Counted from the first letter of the stretch, positions 54,300 to 64,000 are shown. The stretch: 64,000 bases of DNA from an uncultured Bacilli bacterium (GCA_949425635.1 CASPWD010000009.1:1-64000), one strand, 5' to 3'. Notes: generated from the letters alone by a model not told the origin. Program-made: numbers and translations.

Positions 54300-55763
54300 T
54301 TACCTCCTAATATAAGCTACTGCTGTTGCATTATCTTTTCCTGCTGCAATACTAGCATTATATTCCTGTGATCCACCATGTATACGAACTGCATCAAATA
54401 ATAGTGCTTCGTCAACAAATTGTTTTGTTAATTGTTCTGCTGGTGTGTTTAATGCAATAAACCTTATTCTATCAGTACTTAGAAGATCAGTAATACCATC
54501 TGTAAATAGCATTAGGCGATCATATGAAGCATTTGGAATAATCCTTGATTGAACTGACTTAAGATTTTCTAGACCTATACAACGAGCAATAACATTATTC
54601 TTTTTATTGAAACGTAAATCATCAAGTTCTTGTTTGGTAATTTCATCTGGAGTACGTCCTGGAGGCCATACAACTGACTCATCACGAGTTAATAATTCTA
54701 AGCTTGGACCATTTGTTATGTAAGCTCTAGAATCTCCAACGCTTGAAATAATTGTATCCTCTTTAGTAACAATTGCTCCAGTAAAGGTTGCTCCTGAAAT
54801 TATTCTATTGTAATCGGCATTATATAAATTGTATATTTCTGTGCTTATCTGAGATATTCTTTGTTGGAAAGCGGATTTTAATTCGTTTGGATAATAGAAA
54901 AAGTCTGGATCTAATTGATTAAACCATTCAGTTATTTTTTGAAGCATATAAGTACTAGCTTTGTCACCATATTCTACTCCTCCCATTCCATCAGAAACCG
55001 CAAGAAGCTTGAATTCTGGATTAGCTGGGTGAGTAAGTATAATAGTTGTATCTTCTTGATTGCTACGATGGTTACCTATATCTTGTGTTGCATATAAAGA
55101 ACCTTCTAAGACATATTCATTACGTTTATTCTTTAATTGAACACCACTCATCAAGTCGCCAAGACATCTGTTTATTGAGCGATGATTTACTCTTACATTT
55201 TGAGCAATTTGAGCTTTTTCAATATCGCCATCTACTTTAGCAAATAAATCAAGGACTTCACCGCTTGGTACTACTGTTTGACCTTTTCCATATCTATCTA
55301 CATAGTCTCTATATGAAGTTCCAGATTTAAATCTGGTAGTTAGTGTAGCATTGATTAAACTTAATAAGTCATTACTATTCCCTTTCAAATATAAAGAAGC
55401 ATTAATGTCTTTATTAGCTAAAGTGCTCATCATATTTTGAAGGTCACCAAAACATGGGAAGACTTCTAATAAATATTTAATCTTTTCTCTATCTGAAGGG
55501 AGATTACATATTTTTTGATCATGGTAATAAAAATATGAAGCTGCATTAAATATTTTTATACTTTCATGTAGAATGTATTTTATTACATCGTCTGATTCCA
55601 TTTGAGCAATTTTTTCTCTTGCTCCACCATTTCTAGTGAATCTTAATAAATTAATTCCTTCGTTTACTTGCGATAACAAAATACCATTCATGTGAGGTAA
55701 AAATTCTGGATGAGTTGAGAGTGTTCTTTCTATCGCATAATCTAAATCTTCTGTTTTAATCAT
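54300..55763 (-). CDS. PP2C-type Ser/Thr phosphatase with an extra N-terminal domain
   Basis: A 487-residue protein. Residues 1-220 form a helical domain with no known match. Residues 225-487 are a PP2C phosphatase: RSNQEDT supplies the first metal Asp, SDGMGGVEYGDKAS the second (Asp258), SGATFTGAI and SSVGDSRAY the core strands, MLFTDGITDLL and GKDNATAVA the last metal Asp. It removes phosphate from Ser/Thr, probably on proteins phosphorylated by a kinase. The usual PknB partner is not nearby; an atypical kinase-like protein is. AGGTGATAAT precedes the ATG. Confidence 0.88.
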   Translation of the reverse strand: MIKTEDLDYAIERTLSTHPEFLPHMNGILLSQVNEGINLLRFTRNGGAREKIAQMESDDVIKYILHESIKIFNAASYFYYHDQKICNLPSDREKIKYLLEVFPCFGDLQNMMSTLANKDINASLYLKGNSNDLLSLINATLTTRFKSGTSYRDYVDRYGKGQTVVPSGEVLDLFAKVDGDIEKAQIAQNVRVNHRSINRCLGDLMSGVQLKNKRNEYVLEGSLYATQDIGNHRSNQEDTTIILTHPANPEFKLLAVSDGMGGVEYGDKASTYMLQKITEWFNQLDPDFFYYPNELKSAFQQRISQISTEIYNLYNADYNRIISGATFTGAIVTKEDTIISSVGDSRAYITNGPSLELLTRDESVVWPPGRTPDEITKQELDDLRFNKKNNVIARCIGLENLKSVQSRIIPNASYDRLMLFTDGITDLLSTDRIRFIALNTPAEQLTKQFVDEALLFDAVRIHGGSQEYNASIAAGKDNATAVAYIRR

Positions 55764-55851
55764 ATTATCACCTACTATATTAATATAATATCATTTTTTT
55801 AGAAAATTAGCCATTTAAATAATAGTTTTAATAAATTTTATATTAATTTAC

Positions 55852-55879
55852 AAATAAAAAAAGAATATTTCTATTCTTT
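55852..55879 (-). terminator. terminator of the gene at 55879
   Basis: AAAGAATA and TATTCTTT close a GAAA loop on the minus strand and are followed by TTTTTTTATT. Confidence 0.7.
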
Positions 55880-56904
55880 TATTTACTCATTTCTTGGCTT
55901 AAATCATCGTATAAATGGGAAGCTAAAACGTATGCATCACCATTATGTAATACAGCGTCTGTTGGTAAATTTTCTAGTGTAAAGTTTTGTCCTGGAATTG
56001 AAGTAGCTTTTATATAAACTTTAATGTTGTCACTATCGAATGTTATAACTTTTCCTTCTTCATCTTGTAACTCTCCAGTAATATCACCTGTTGTTGAAAT
56101 AACTTTTCCTGATTCGTCCATAACAATAGCATCAGCGTAAGGAGAATTTTCGAAAGTATATTCTCCAAAATATTGCTCACCTAAATAATCATTGAATTTT
56201 TTGGCATTGTTTCTGAAATCTTGATGATTTCTAGCGATACTATCACCTACTATATCGTGAGGTAATCCAGAATCTATCATATCAAGATAATTATAATAGC
56301 TACTCATGATTGGAACAAACATATTAGCATAAACATCCCCTTTTATACTTTGGAATGATTCATATGGGCTATTATCACAAGTATCACCTAAACCGCTCAT
56401 AGCATAATTTGCCCAGCTTAATAAAATTAAATCATTTGAACTAGCGAATGTATTTAGATGACTTTCTTGTGCTACAATTCCTGTATCAGGAACTACTGTT
56501 TCGTTGGCCTTTTCATTATGACTTTTTATTACTCCTAAACTAGTAAGAGCGATAACACCTGCAAGTGTAAAAGCAACGCCTATCTTTATATTTTTTTGAA
56601 GTCTATATTGTTTTCTTTTATTAGCTTCTCTATGTTTTTGAAGTTCTCTATCTTTAGCTTGAATACTTTCCACTACTCCACGATGAAAGTTAAATGGATC
56701 ATAAGTGTGTGAATATGGATTATAAGTAACATCTCCTATAGTAAAGTTATGTTTACCAATAAAAACATATCCATCCTTAGTTTCTTCAATTGAAACTACA
56801 TCTAATCCGTATCTACTCTTTATTCTATAAACAATCTCATTTAAAGATCTATCTGTAAGTTTAGTTCTACCTACTTCTATGTATTCTATTTCATTGTCTT
56901 TCAT
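55879..56904 (-). CDS. membrane protein with an N-terminal cytoplasmic domain, unknown
   Basis: 341 residues from the ATG at 56904 (GGTGATATT upstream). The first 120 residues are cytoplasmic (EIEYIEVGRTKLTDRSLNEIVYRI) and end in a basic stretch (HREANKRKQYRLQKN). One membrane helix follows (GVAFTLAGVIALTSLGVI), then an outside domain of about 190 residues with acidic loops. It is followed within the same strand by the PP2C-DUF1292 genes and may belong with them: a one-span receptor next to a phosphatase. No family recognised. Confidence 0.6.
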   Translation of the reverse strand: MKDNEIEYIEVGRTKLTDRSLNEIVYRIKSRYGLDVVSIEETKDGYVFIGKHNFTIGDVTYNPYSHTYDPFNFHRGVVESIQAKDRELQKHREANKRKQYRLQKNIKIGVAFTLAGVIALTSLGVIKSHNEKANETVVPDTGIVAQESHLNTFASSNDLILLSWANYAMSGLGDTCDNSPYESFQSIKGDVYANMFVPIMSSYYNYLDMIDSGLPHDIVGDSIARNHQDFRNNAKKFNDYLGEQYFGEYTFENSPYADAIVMDESGKVISTTGDITGELQDEEGKVITFDSDNIKVYIKATSIPGQNFTLENLPTDAVLHNGDAYVLASHLYDDLSQEMSK

Positions 56905-56999
56905 AATATCACCATTACAGTATTTTACTGTCCTTACTATTAGAATTATATAATAAAATTCGGGCATTTACAACATAAAGTGAGATGTGAGTTGGTTGA

Positions 57000-57025
57000 A
57001 AAAAAAGAATTATTTTACTAATTCT
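57000..57025 (-). terminator. mtaB terminator
   Basis: AGAATTA and TAATTCT form a 7-bp stem overlapping the stop codon and followed by T residues on the minus strand. Confidence 0.55.
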
Positions 57026-58293
57026 CCTTCGACTTTATCAACATATGCTTCTTTAATAACGACATTGTAACATTTGTTAGTTTCAACTATTTCGTTTAAT
57101 TCTACTTTCAAGAAGTTTTCTGTATGACCTATTGATTTACCATCAATAATTTCTTCGATTAAGACATTTACTTCTTCACCTATAAATTTTTGATTATATT
57201 TAAGTTGTAACTCTTCATCGATTTCAATTAATCTTCTAGCTCTATCCTTTTTTATATTATTTGGAAGGTGTCCTTCCATTGAAGCTGCTTTTGTTCCCTC
57301 TCTTTTTGAATAAGGAAAAACATGGATTTTACTAAAACCAACTTGCTTGCAATATTCTACGCATTCTAAGAATTCACTCTCTGTTTCTGTTGGAAAACCA
57401 ACTATTACATCTGTTGTTAAGTTGATGTTTGGACGAGCAAGTCTTAGTTTGTTTATTTTTTCTAAGTATTCTTGCTTAGTATATTTTCTATTCATTGCTT
57501 TTAGAACTCGTTCACTACCAGATTGAAGCGAAACATGTAAATGACCACAAAGTTTTGGATTATTTTTCATTTCTTCTATAAATTTATCATTGATTTCTGT
57601 TATTTCAATACTAGAGACTCTTATTCTATCTAATCCATCTATTTTAGAGATTTCTCTTATTAGATCAGTTAAATCGTATTTTCCTGTTTCTTTGCCATAA
57701 GCTCCTGTGTTAATTCCAGTAAAGACTATTTCTTTATGACCAGCATTTACCAATTCTTTAATTTCTTGAACGGCTTCTTCAAAACCTTTACTTCTAATGC
57801 TTCCTCTTACATAAGGAATAATACAATATGCACAGTAATTATTACATCCATCTTGAATTTTTACATAAGCTCTTGTTTTATCGTTAAATTCCTTAACTTT
57901 CATGTCTTCGAAAGGCAATCGGCGATCATTATAGAACTTAATATACTTTTCATTGCTTGATTGGAAATCTTCAATTAATGAGATTACCTGTGATTTTTCT
58001 TTGTTACCAATTAAGATATCTATATCTAAATCATTTAGTTCCTCACGATGATTTTCAGCAGTACATCCGCATACCATTAGTAGAGCTTGATTATTATCAC
58101 GACGAACATTTCTTATCATTTTTTTGCACTTATTATCGGCTGTATTTGTTACACTACATGTATTTACAATAACGATGTCACTTTTTTTGTAATCCTCTTC
58201 ATAAACATAGCCATGATTGATTAATTGTTCTTTCATGTATTCAGATTCATAAGAATTTACCTTACAACCAAATGTTAATATATTAAATTTCAT
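57010..58293 (-). CDS. mtaB: tRNA t6A37 methylthiotransferase
   Basis: A 427-residue radical-SAM enzyme. The N-terminal UPF0004 domain starts FNILTFGCKVNSYESEYM and holds three Cys for one 4Fe-4S cluster. The radical-SAM triad is CNNYCAYC in VKIQDGCNNYCAYCIIPYVRG. A TRAM-like end follows (VNVLIEEIIDGKSIGHTENF). It adds a methylthio group to t6A at position 37 of tRNAs that read ANN codons. The CxxxxxxN-type start separates MtaB from MiaB. TTAGGTGATGTAG precedes the ATG. Confidence 0.93.
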   Translation of the reverse strand: MKFNILTFGCKVNSYESEYMKEQLINHGYVYEEDYKKSDIVIVNTCSVTNTADNKCKKMIRNVRRDNNQALLMVCGCTAENHREELNDLDIDILIGNKEKSQVISLIEDFQSSNEKYIKFYNDRRLPFEDMKVKEFNDKTRAYVKIQDGCNNYCAYCIIPYVRGSIRSKGFEEAVQEIKELVNAGHKEIVFTGINTGAYGKETGKYDLTDLIREISKIDGLDRIRVSSIEITEINDKFIEEMKNNPKLCGHLHVSLQSGSERVLKAMNRKYTKQEYLEKINKLRLARPNINLTTDVIVGFPTETESEFLECVEYCKQVGFSKIHVFPYSKREGTKAASMEGHLPNNIKKDRARRLIEIDEELQLKYNQKFIGEEVNVLIEEIIDGKSIGHTENFLKVELNEIVETNKCYNVVIKEAYVDKVEGELVK

Positions 58294-58327
58294 CTACATC
58301 ACCTAATTCAAAAAAAATTATATCATA

Positions 58328-58356
58328 TAAAAAAGATAATCACAAAGATTACCTTT
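58328..58356 (-). terminator. terminator of the membrane zincin gene
   Basis: AAAGGTAATC and GATTATCTTT form a 10-bp stem (one G-U) overlapping the stop codon at 58355, followed by T residues on the minus strand. Confidence 0.65.
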
Positions 58357-59662
58357 ATATTTCTTTTTCGTTTTCTATAGTTAAATAACCACTGGCTGAA
58401 TTATTCTCATCTTTAACAAATTTTAAGATTCCTTGATATGTTTCCTCTGCGGATCTATCGTAGGAAATTTTTATAACTTTCAACTCTTCGTCTACATAAT
58501 ATAAATAATAGTCATAATTTCCTCTATCCCAAAGGACATACTTTGTGTCATTATATATGTCGTATACTTCAATATGAGAATCACACATTCCATACCCGAA
58601 CATCACGTTAGCTATAACTTCTGGCCTTCCATCACCTGTTAAATCTGTTTTATAGGTATACATTATTGGAACACCAGAAATAATATTTTTTTCTTTATCA
58701 TCTTGTATAAGATAAATGTTATCATGTGTTTTGGCATCACTTGTAAATTTAAAGCTTAGATTTGGATATTCATCAATAAAATTTTCTTTCTTAATGTCCC
58801 ACACTTTATTTTTTTCTAAATAAAGTTCTGCAAGTTCATAAGTTTTTTCATTTCTGAGGAGTTCATTGTATTTTTCTGAATGATTATCATTCTTTTTTTC
58901 ATTACTTTTATTAAAGCCTTCTATTCCTATCATAAGTCCTAATAGTACTAACATAATTATAATAAATATCCATGAAGGTTTGGTTATTGTTAATTTCTTT
59001 TCAGGGTCTTCTTTCGTTTCTTTAGAGTCTGTTACTTCTTTAATAGATTTAATTCCTAAAAATTTTTTTTCAGCTAAATTATCACTTGTCCTTAATACGA
59101 ATGGAGATGAATAGCCTAATTCTTTAAATTCAATATCATCTTTTTGTTTAAGGAAGAAAGCAAACATCATTAGATCTCCTGCAGCACCAGATATATTTAT
59201 AATTGATAGAATAATTAACCAAGATGAATTAATGATGAAACCTAGAATATAAGTTAGGACACCAATAATAATGAATGGAGATAATAAAGATGTTATTATA
59301 CATTTTTTACTAATATATTCTTTACATTTACAATAGAAGACACCTTTTTCTAGAGCAACTCCAAAAACAATATTTTCACTTTTTGCTCCTGTCATTTGAT
59401 AAGCGATGCTATGAATTATTTCATGTAATACCATCCAAAATATCATTACAATAAAGAAAATAACATATAAAAGCATAAAGTTATTTTCAATTTCCACTTC
59501 TGTAAATTTTCTTGTAAGTTCTCCAACTAGTGATGATGGTAATACATTGAAGAGAATTATCGTTAATAAAATCATAATTGCTAATAGAACAATTGATAAA
59601 ACATTAACGAAGATTAAATCATATTCTAGAATGTATTCTTTCTTTTTTCTATTTTCTTTCAT
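58355..59662 (-). CDS. M50-like membrane zincin (DUF3267) fused to an extracytoplasmic domain
   Basis: A 435-residue protein. Two helices start it, then residues about 80-200 form a DUF3267-type region: the helix VLHEIIHSIAYQMTGAKS has a zinc motif HEIIH and a further helix carries NISGAAGDLMMF with a candidate third ligand Asp. After another helix (about 228-245), an extracytoplasmic half ends with a calcium-site-like stretch DLTGDGRPEVIANV. So it appears to be a site-2-type protease with a repeat domain fused on. Substrate unknown. GGAGTAATTATT precedes the ATG. Confidence 0.7.
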   Translation of the reverse strand: MKENRKKKEYILEYDLIFVNVLSIVLLAIMILLTIILFNVLPSSLVGELTRKFTEVEIENNFMLLYVIFFIVMIFWMVLHEIIHSIAYQMTGAKSENIVFGVALEKGVFYCKCKEYISKKCIITSLLSPFIIIGVLTYILGFIINSSWLIILSIINISGAAGDLMMFAFFLKQKDDIEFKELGYSSPFVLRTSDNLAEKKFLGIKSIKEVTDSKETKEDPEKKLTITKPSWIFIIIMLVLLGLMIGIEGFNKSNEKKNDNHSEKYNELLRNEKTYELAELYLEKNKVWDIKKENFIDEYPNLSFKFTSDAKTHDNIYLIQDDKEKNIISGVPIMYTYKTDLTGDGRPEVIANVMFGYGMCDSHIEVYDIYNDTKYVLWDRGNYDYYLYYVDEELKVIKISYDRSAEETYQGILKFVKDENNSASGYLTIENEKEI

Positions 59663-59679
59663 AATAATTACTCCTATAC

Positions 59680-59705
59680 AAAAAGACTCTTTATTATAGA
59701 GTCTT
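59680..59705 (-). terminator. terminator of the gene at 59704
   Basis: AAGACTCT and AGAGTCTT form an 8-bp stem with a seven-base loop followed by TTTTG on the minus strand. Confidence 0.75.
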
Positions 59706-60342
59706 AAATTAGTGAATCTTTTAGTTCTTTTAAATCTTGTAAGAACGATTCCTCGTGTTCATAAGATATATCAGTTGACTCTGTATCTATTTTAGAATCA
59801 ATTCTATTATTTTCTTCTAAAGATACTTTTGAAATTACTGGTTCATTATAATCTTTAGTCATTTCTGCTCTATTTATTAACTCATCATAACTTATTATTG
59901 CTTTTTCCTCTTGTTCTTCTTCAAAAGGAGTCATATTTATTTTTAAATCTTTTTGAGTTGTTTCTAATTCTTTAGATATGCTTTCTAAATCTAGAAAATC
60001 ATTTTGCCATAAGGCTTGAGTATATTCTAATTTGTCAGGAATTGGCATATCTGTAAGTTCGATAAGTTTAGGTTCTTCTAATATTTCTTGTGCTTCAATT
60101 CTATCTTCTTTTGGCTCTTCCTCAGAAATATTTGTTTCTTGATAAATATTAAAAGGTTCATTTGAAGTTTGTTCCTCTATTTTATTTTGTTTACGTTTTA
60201 TTGTTTCTTTTATTTGTCTGTTTTGAGAATATATTAAAGAAAACATTAGGAGAGATATTAGTACTAAAATAATAACCACTATATAAAACACGTTATTATT
60301 ATCTGATGTTGGTAAAGCTAAAATATAATTTAAATACATCAT
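59704..60342 (-). CDS. one-span membrane protein with a charged tail, unknown
   Basis: 212 residues from the ATG at 60342 (GGGAG six bases upstream). One N-terminal helix (VFYIVVIILVLISLLMFSLIY), then a highly charged, Glu-rich cytoplasmic-type tail (KQNKIEEQTSNEPF, EEPKEDRIEAQEILEEPK) that appears disordered or coiled-coil. The layout recalls EzrA/GpsB-like or sensor-scaffold proteins only in general shape; no family match. Lies in the same-strand run with the surface protein at 60424. Confidence 0.55.
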   Translation of the reverse strand: MMYLNYILALPTSDNNNVFYIVVIILVLISLLMFSLIYSQNRQIKETIKRKQNKIEEQTSNEPFNIYQETNISEEEPKEDRIEAQEILEEPKLIELTDMPIPDKLEYTQALWQNDFLDLESISKELETTQKDLKINMTPFEEEQEEKAIISYDELINRAEMTKDYNEPVISKVSLEENNRIDSKIDTESTDISYEHEESFLQDLKELKDSLI

Positions 60343-60423
60343 ATACATCTCCCTACTTTATAATGATAGCATTTTTTTTACAATTTATAAATATTGTTTT
60401 TTTACTTTTTATTTTTATTTACA

Positions 60424-61719
60424 TTAAGAGACGATAATGTAAGGATCTTCTATAGTTCCAGATCCTTTTACTTTAGCATTTTCACTTATGTTAATTACAG
60501 GTCTGATATAAGTTTGATTTGTTATAAGGACTCCGTCACCTAAAGAACCATTAGACATAACGTTAATCATAGCTATATTGTTTGATGAATTAATAAAATA
60601 ACTACTACTTGTAACATAATTACCAGGAATACTTTTATTATATAAGTAGTATTGGCTATTAGATACTCCCACTACTCCCCCGGCCATTAAGACTTCGTCT
60701 GCACTTAATAGACCAATAGGTCCTGAATATATATTTCCATTACAATATAAATCTGGAGTTTTGTCATTATATATACGTTCAAATGATGAAGAATAACTTA
60801 TGTTATTTTGAACATTTTTAAAGTTTGTATCTGTACAAAAATCTCCATTACTTATATATGCTTTCATGTTAGCAAGATTAGAGTCTAACCAATTGTTTAG
60901 ATAAGTTGTAATTGAGGCATTTTGTAATGTTGCAAGAGTTGAGACAGGAGAATCATCTTCTAATTTGTTCGTATTATATGGAATTTGATTTTCTAAGACA
61001 CTATCAAGGACTAGTCTTACTGAGTTATCCCCATTTATTCTGACGATTCTAAATAATAGTTCTCCTATTTTTACATAGTTATAATCAATATTACCACGGA
61101 AGTAATAAGTTGTACCTTTGTTATCAATTGTGCTTATTAAACCTTCATCAGTTGTTGAGGCATCTACGCCAATTCTTGTTACTGGACTTGATAATTCATT
61201 ATTATACAGAATTAAATCAGCAAATGTTTCTGTACTTAAAGAATCATTTGAAACTTTTAATGTACCTCTAAATTTTGCTCTATTTTTTGCTTGGATATCA
61301 ATTGTATAACGAACTGTTTGGCCTGGTTCAATACTGTATAAATTAATTAATTTTTTCCCAGTTATGTTTTCAGTTATTTCATTTATTACATTACCATCAT
61401 AATCTTTTATTTTTATAGTAGCGTTTTTAAAATTAGAATCTGTAAAATAAATTGAATAAAAAATTTTGTTATTTGATTGATTATTGATAGAGATTCCATA
61501 AGAGTGTTCTTTGGTGTCGTTTATTTCTATTTCATTGCCATCAATATAGTTTATCGCCAAATCTCCTTCGTTTAATACAACTGCTACCGTACCTTCTATA
61601 GCTTGTTCAAATTTAAAATTGCTTAAGAAAACAGCAAGGACAACTATACAAATAAATATTACAACTATTGACAATATAATGGTAAAGTCCATATTGTCTT
61701 TGTCGAACAACTTAGCCAT
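60424..61719 (-). CDS. surface protein sharing the adhesin C-terminal domain
   Basis: 431 residues from the ATG at 61719 (AGGTGAG upstream). One N-terminal membrane helix (FTIILSIVVIFICIVVLAVFL), a beta-sandwich-like domain (about 40-185), then a domain also found at the end of the vWA adhesin: TYYFRGNIDYNYVKIGELLFRIVRIN corresponds to MYYRGNINNNNVLFGGFCWKIVR there, WLDSNL to WYKNNL, LLSADEV to LLTVEEF, and RPVINISENAKVKGSGTIEDPYI to RPSIVLKEGIRASRGIGTSNNPYV. Function unknown; probably displayed outside the cell. Confidence 0.7.
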   Translation of the reverse strand: MAKLFDKDNMDFTIILSIVVIFICIVVLAVFLSNFKFEQAIEGTVAVVLNEGDLAINYIDGNEIEINDTKEHSYGISINNQSNNKIFYSIYFTDSNFKNATIKIKDYDGNVINEITENITGKKLINLYSIEPGQTVRYTIDIQAKNRAKFRGTLKVSNDSLSTETFADLILYNNELSSPVTRIGVDASTTDEGLISTIDNKGTTYYFRGNIDYNYVKIGELLFRIVRINGDNSVRLVLDSVLENQIPYNTNKLEDDSPVSTLATLQNASITTYLNNWLDSNLANMKAYISNGDFCTDTNFKNVQNNISYSSSFERIYNDKTPDLYCNGNIYSGPIGLLSADEVLMAGGVVGVSNSQYYLYNKSIPGNYVTSSSYFINSSNNIAMINVMSNGSLGDGVLITNQTYIRPVINISENAKVKGSGTIEDPYIIVS

Positions 61720-61780
61720 ATATCTCACCTTTTTTTCATATAATAGTATAACAAGAACCTTATTAAATTACAAGATACAG

Positions 61781-61808
61781 AAAAAAGAGCTCTATAAAGC
61801 TCCTTTTT
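61781..61808 (-). terminator. dnaJ terminator
   Basis: GGAGCTT and AGAGCTC halves form an imperfect stem followed by six T on the minus strand, just past the dnaJ stop. Confidence 0.6.
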
Positions 61809-62934
61809 ATAAGTATTTTTTAAAGTTTTTAAAACTATTTCCACTTTCTAAGTCTGTTTTATCAAGCTCTTTGAATAGTTCTTTTTGTTTACGATCTAGT
61901 TTGTCTGGAATTACAATGTCTAAAACGACATACATATCACCCTTTTTGTTACGAACTGGATCTTTGACTCCTTTGCCTTTAAGTCTTAGTTGATCACCTG
62001 GTTGACTTCCTGGATCAATAGTTAAAACGACTGTACCGTTTAATGTAGGGATTTCTTTTTTACATCCTAAGACTGCTTCTGTTATAGTAAGTGGAACATC
62101 AACATAAATATCGTTTTCTTTTCTTTCGAATAGTGGATGATTTTTTACTTTAAATTCAATATAAATGTCCCCATTTGGTCCACCATTGTATCCAGCTGCT
62201 CCCTTACCACTTATACGTAATTGATGACCATTATCAACACCTTCTGGAACAGTTATTTCAATTTCTTTATTTTTTATAACATGACCTTTTCCATTACATT
62301 TTTTACATGTATTCGTGTATGTTTTTCCTTTTCCGTCACAATCTGGACATGTTGTTTCGCTTTGGAAGACTCCAAACATTGTTCTTTGTTGAGTGACTAC
62401 TCTTCCGCGTCCACCACATGTAGAACAAGTTTTTTCACCACTGCCACCTTTACCATCACAAGATTCACATTCTGTATCTAAATCGATATTAATTGTTTTT
62501 TTACATCCAAATACTGCTTCTTCAAAAGTTAAAGAAACATTTACTAAAGAATCTCTTCCTTTAGTAGGACGATTTCTGTTTGAACCTCTGCGTGATCCTC
62601 CGCCAAACATTCCACCACCAAATAAGTCATCAAAAATACTAGATAAATCTATATCATCAGCAGAGAATCCACCAAATCCTCCACCAAATCCACCTTGGGA
62701 TGCACCTTGAGTATAAGCTTCATGTCCAAATTGATCATATTGCTTACGTTTTTCTGCATCACTTAGAACAGCATATGCTTCACCAATTTCCTTAAATTTT
62801 TCTTCAGCACCTGGCTCTTTATTTATATCTGGGTGGTATTGTTTAGCTAATTTTCTAAAAGCACTCTTAATTTCAGCATCCGAAGCTGTTTTAGAAACTC
62901 CCAATACGTCATAATAATTTCTACTACTAGCCAT
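61807..62934 (-). CDS. dnaJ: chaperone protein DnaJ
   Basis: A 375-residue type I J protein. J domain (about 4-68) with the HPD signature in QYHPDINKE; Gly/Phe-rich linker ([14 protein letters not shown]); zinc-binding region with four CxxCxGxG repeats ([32 protein letters not shown]); C-terminal substrate domain. It stimulates DnaK ATP hydrolysis and delivers unfolded proteins. dnaK and grpE are not in the window. The ATG overlaps the stop of the upstream pepF by one base (TAATG), an unusual operon partner. Confidence 0.98.
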   Translation of the reverse strand: MASSRNYYDVLGVSKTASDAEIKSAFRKLAKQYHPDINKEPGAEEKFKEIGEAYAVLSDAEKRKQYDQFGHEAYTQGASQGGFGGGFGGFSADDIDLSSIFDDLFGGGMFGGGSRRGSNRNRPTKGRDSLVNVSLTFEEAVFGCKKTINIDLDTECESCDGKGGSGEKTCSTCGGRGRVVTQQRTMFGVFQSETTCPDCDGKGKTYTNTCKKCNGKGHVIKNKEIEITVPEGVDNGHQLRISGKGAAGYNGGPNGDIYIEFKVKNHPLFERKENDIYVDVPLTITEAVLGCKKEIPTLNGTVVLTIDPGSQPGDQLRLKGKGVKDPVRNKKGDMYVVLDIVIPDKLDRKQKELFKELDKTDLESGNSFKNFKKYL

Positions 62935-64000
62935 TATTTCACCTCATCTTCATTAAGTATTTCATAATATTTATCTATTAATGAATTAAAATATTTTATC
63001 GCATTTTCATATACAGAACTATCTTCTAAATCAATACCTAAAATCGCAAAAGACTCTTTAGGCCATTTATCAGATCCCGCACATAAAAACTTCATATAAT
63101 TATCAAGCATCTCTTTATCTCCCTCAAGAATTTTAGATGCTACATTTGAAGCAACGCTTATACAAATTGCATAACTATAAAGATAAAAATGCATATAATA
63201 ATGACTTCTAGTTATCCAAGAATTACTTGCATATTTATCCATCTTTACCGTTGAACCATAGTATTTCTTTAAAGATGCTTTTGCTTTTTTATTCAAAAAT
63301 TCTTTTGTTATCATCCCACCATTATGAACTTCTTGATACATCTCTTGTTCTAATTTACCTTCTCTTACAGCATCAAACAAATTACTAGTAATAACTCCCA
63401 TTATATTAGCAAGTCCTGCTAATTTTTCATTCTTATCATTACCATTATTGGCCAAATAATTAGATAATAAGCATTCATTTGTTAAAGATGCAACTTCTGC
63501 TACAATTGAAGAAGGAAAACGATATTGATATGGATTATTTTCTCCAACAAATTGATGATGAATATTATGTCCTGCTTCATGCGCAATTGTAGAAACAGAA
63601 TCTAAAGTATAATTATAACTCATTAATATTCTAGAATCCTGTAATATAGTTGAAAAAGAATAACCACCACTACATTTACCTTTATATTGGCAATAATCAA
63701 TATAACGATTTTTAATTACTTTATCATACTTTTCTAAATATTCTTCTCCAAGAGGCTTCAAAGCTTCACGAATCAATTGTTGCGCTTCAGGTATACTATA
63801 TTCTTTTTCAGACTTAGCCATTTCTAGATATAAATCATATCTATATAGAGTATCTACTCCTAAAGAATATTTCTTTAATTCATAATATTTATGTAATGTA
63901 TCATAGCCTGCTTCTGTTGTTTTTACTAAAGTTTTAAATACTTTATCACTTAAATTCAAACCAAATAATTTACTATCCCAAGAATCTTTATAATGACGAA
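62934..64000 (-). CDS. pepF: oligoendopeptidase F (M3B family), 5' end cut by window edge
   Basis: C-terminal part of an M3 zinc peptidase. HEAGH in [18 protein letters not shown] holds the catalytic Glu and two His; the third ligand Glu is in [17 protein letters not shown]. The last helix bundle ([20 protein letters not shown]) is typical. The frame runs open past an in-frame TTG at 63959 to the window edge, with [14 protein letters not shown] upstream, so the gene starts beyond 64000; PepF is usually about 600 residues and about 355 are seen. It cleaves short peptides in the cytoplasm. Stop overlaps dnaJ by one base. Confidence 0.9.
   Translation of the reverse strand, partial: RHYKDSWDSKLFGLNLSDKVFKTLVKTTEAGYDTLHKYYELKKYSLGVDTLYRYDLYLEMAKSEKEYSIPEAQQLIREALKPLGEEYLEKYDKVIKNRYIDYCQYKGKCSGGYSFSTILQDSRILMSYNYTLDSVSTIAHEAGHNIHHQFVGENNPYQYRFPSSIVAEVASLTNECLLSNYLANNGNDKNEKLAGLANIMGVITSNLFDAVREGKLEQEMYQEVHNGGMITKEFLNKKAKASLKKYYGSTVKMDKYASNSWITRSHYYMHFYLYSYAICISVASNVASKILEGDKEMLDNYMKFLCAGSDKWPKESFAILGIDLEDSSVYENAIKYFNSLIDKYYEILNEDEVK

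Overview
The window is a gene-dense, AT-rich bacterial chromosome segment using the standard bacterial code: TGA is a stop, as in the ATGA overlaps of rpoB/rpoC and polY/yolD. Gram-positive markers (LexA of the Bacillus type, sigma-G, SpoVS, YlmC/YmxH, an RNase J family protein, a glmS ribozyme, SipW-type signal peptidase, UgtP-like glycosyltransferase) point to a low-GC Bacillota, probably a Bacilli lineage near the Erysipelotrichales/RF39-like gut clades. That placement is inference. I see no rRNA, CRISPR array, insertion sequence or prophage.

Layout. 1-5 kb: a small membrane protein, a glycolipid glycosyltransferase, lexA with a divergent SOS-type micro-gene, and a rhomboid protease. 4.7-9.7 kb: rluD-lspA, ylmC/ymxH, unknown genes including a zincin-like protein, and sigG. 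9.8-16.8 kb: dxs, glmS with its ribozyme, a LysR regulator, a membrane thioredoxin-like protein and a cyclophilin lipoprotein. 16.8-21.2 kb: a frameshifted alkD, an SOS-type Y-family polymerase with YolD, tRNA-Ala, an unknown gene, and a Fic protein with a tiny antitoxin-like partner. 21.2-29.3 kb: rpoC, rpoB and a YbxB/RsmC-like methyltransferase; rpoB carries substitutions that predict intrinsic rifamycin resistance. 29.5-43.9 kb: glucosaminidase, M29 aminopeptidase, a catalytically degenerate RNase J paralogue, hydrolase, ssb, sufB, pta, spoVS and several unknown anchored proteins.

43.9-51.7 kb is the most distinctive region: six tightly packed, same-strand genes. They encode a von Willebrand A adhesin, a large repeat protein, two TasA/camelysin-like proteins, a SipW-type signal peptidase between them, and a protein with an NPDTG sorting-like tail. 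It looks like a dedicated surface-fibre or matrix export locus. Its adhesin shares a C-terminal domain with a second surface protein at 60.4-61.7 kb. 51.8-64 kb: enolase, an atypical kinase-like protein near a PP2C phosphatase, mtaB, an M50-like membrane zincin fused to a repeat domain, dnaJ, and a pepF cut by the window edge.

Regulation readable from sequence includes a shared LexA-type palindrome (core AACAAATGTT) at lexA and the Y-family polymerase, a consensus promoter with an operator-like site in its spacer driving a 45-residue membrane peptide, and the glmS ribozyme followed by a hairpin that buries the glmS ribosome binding site.
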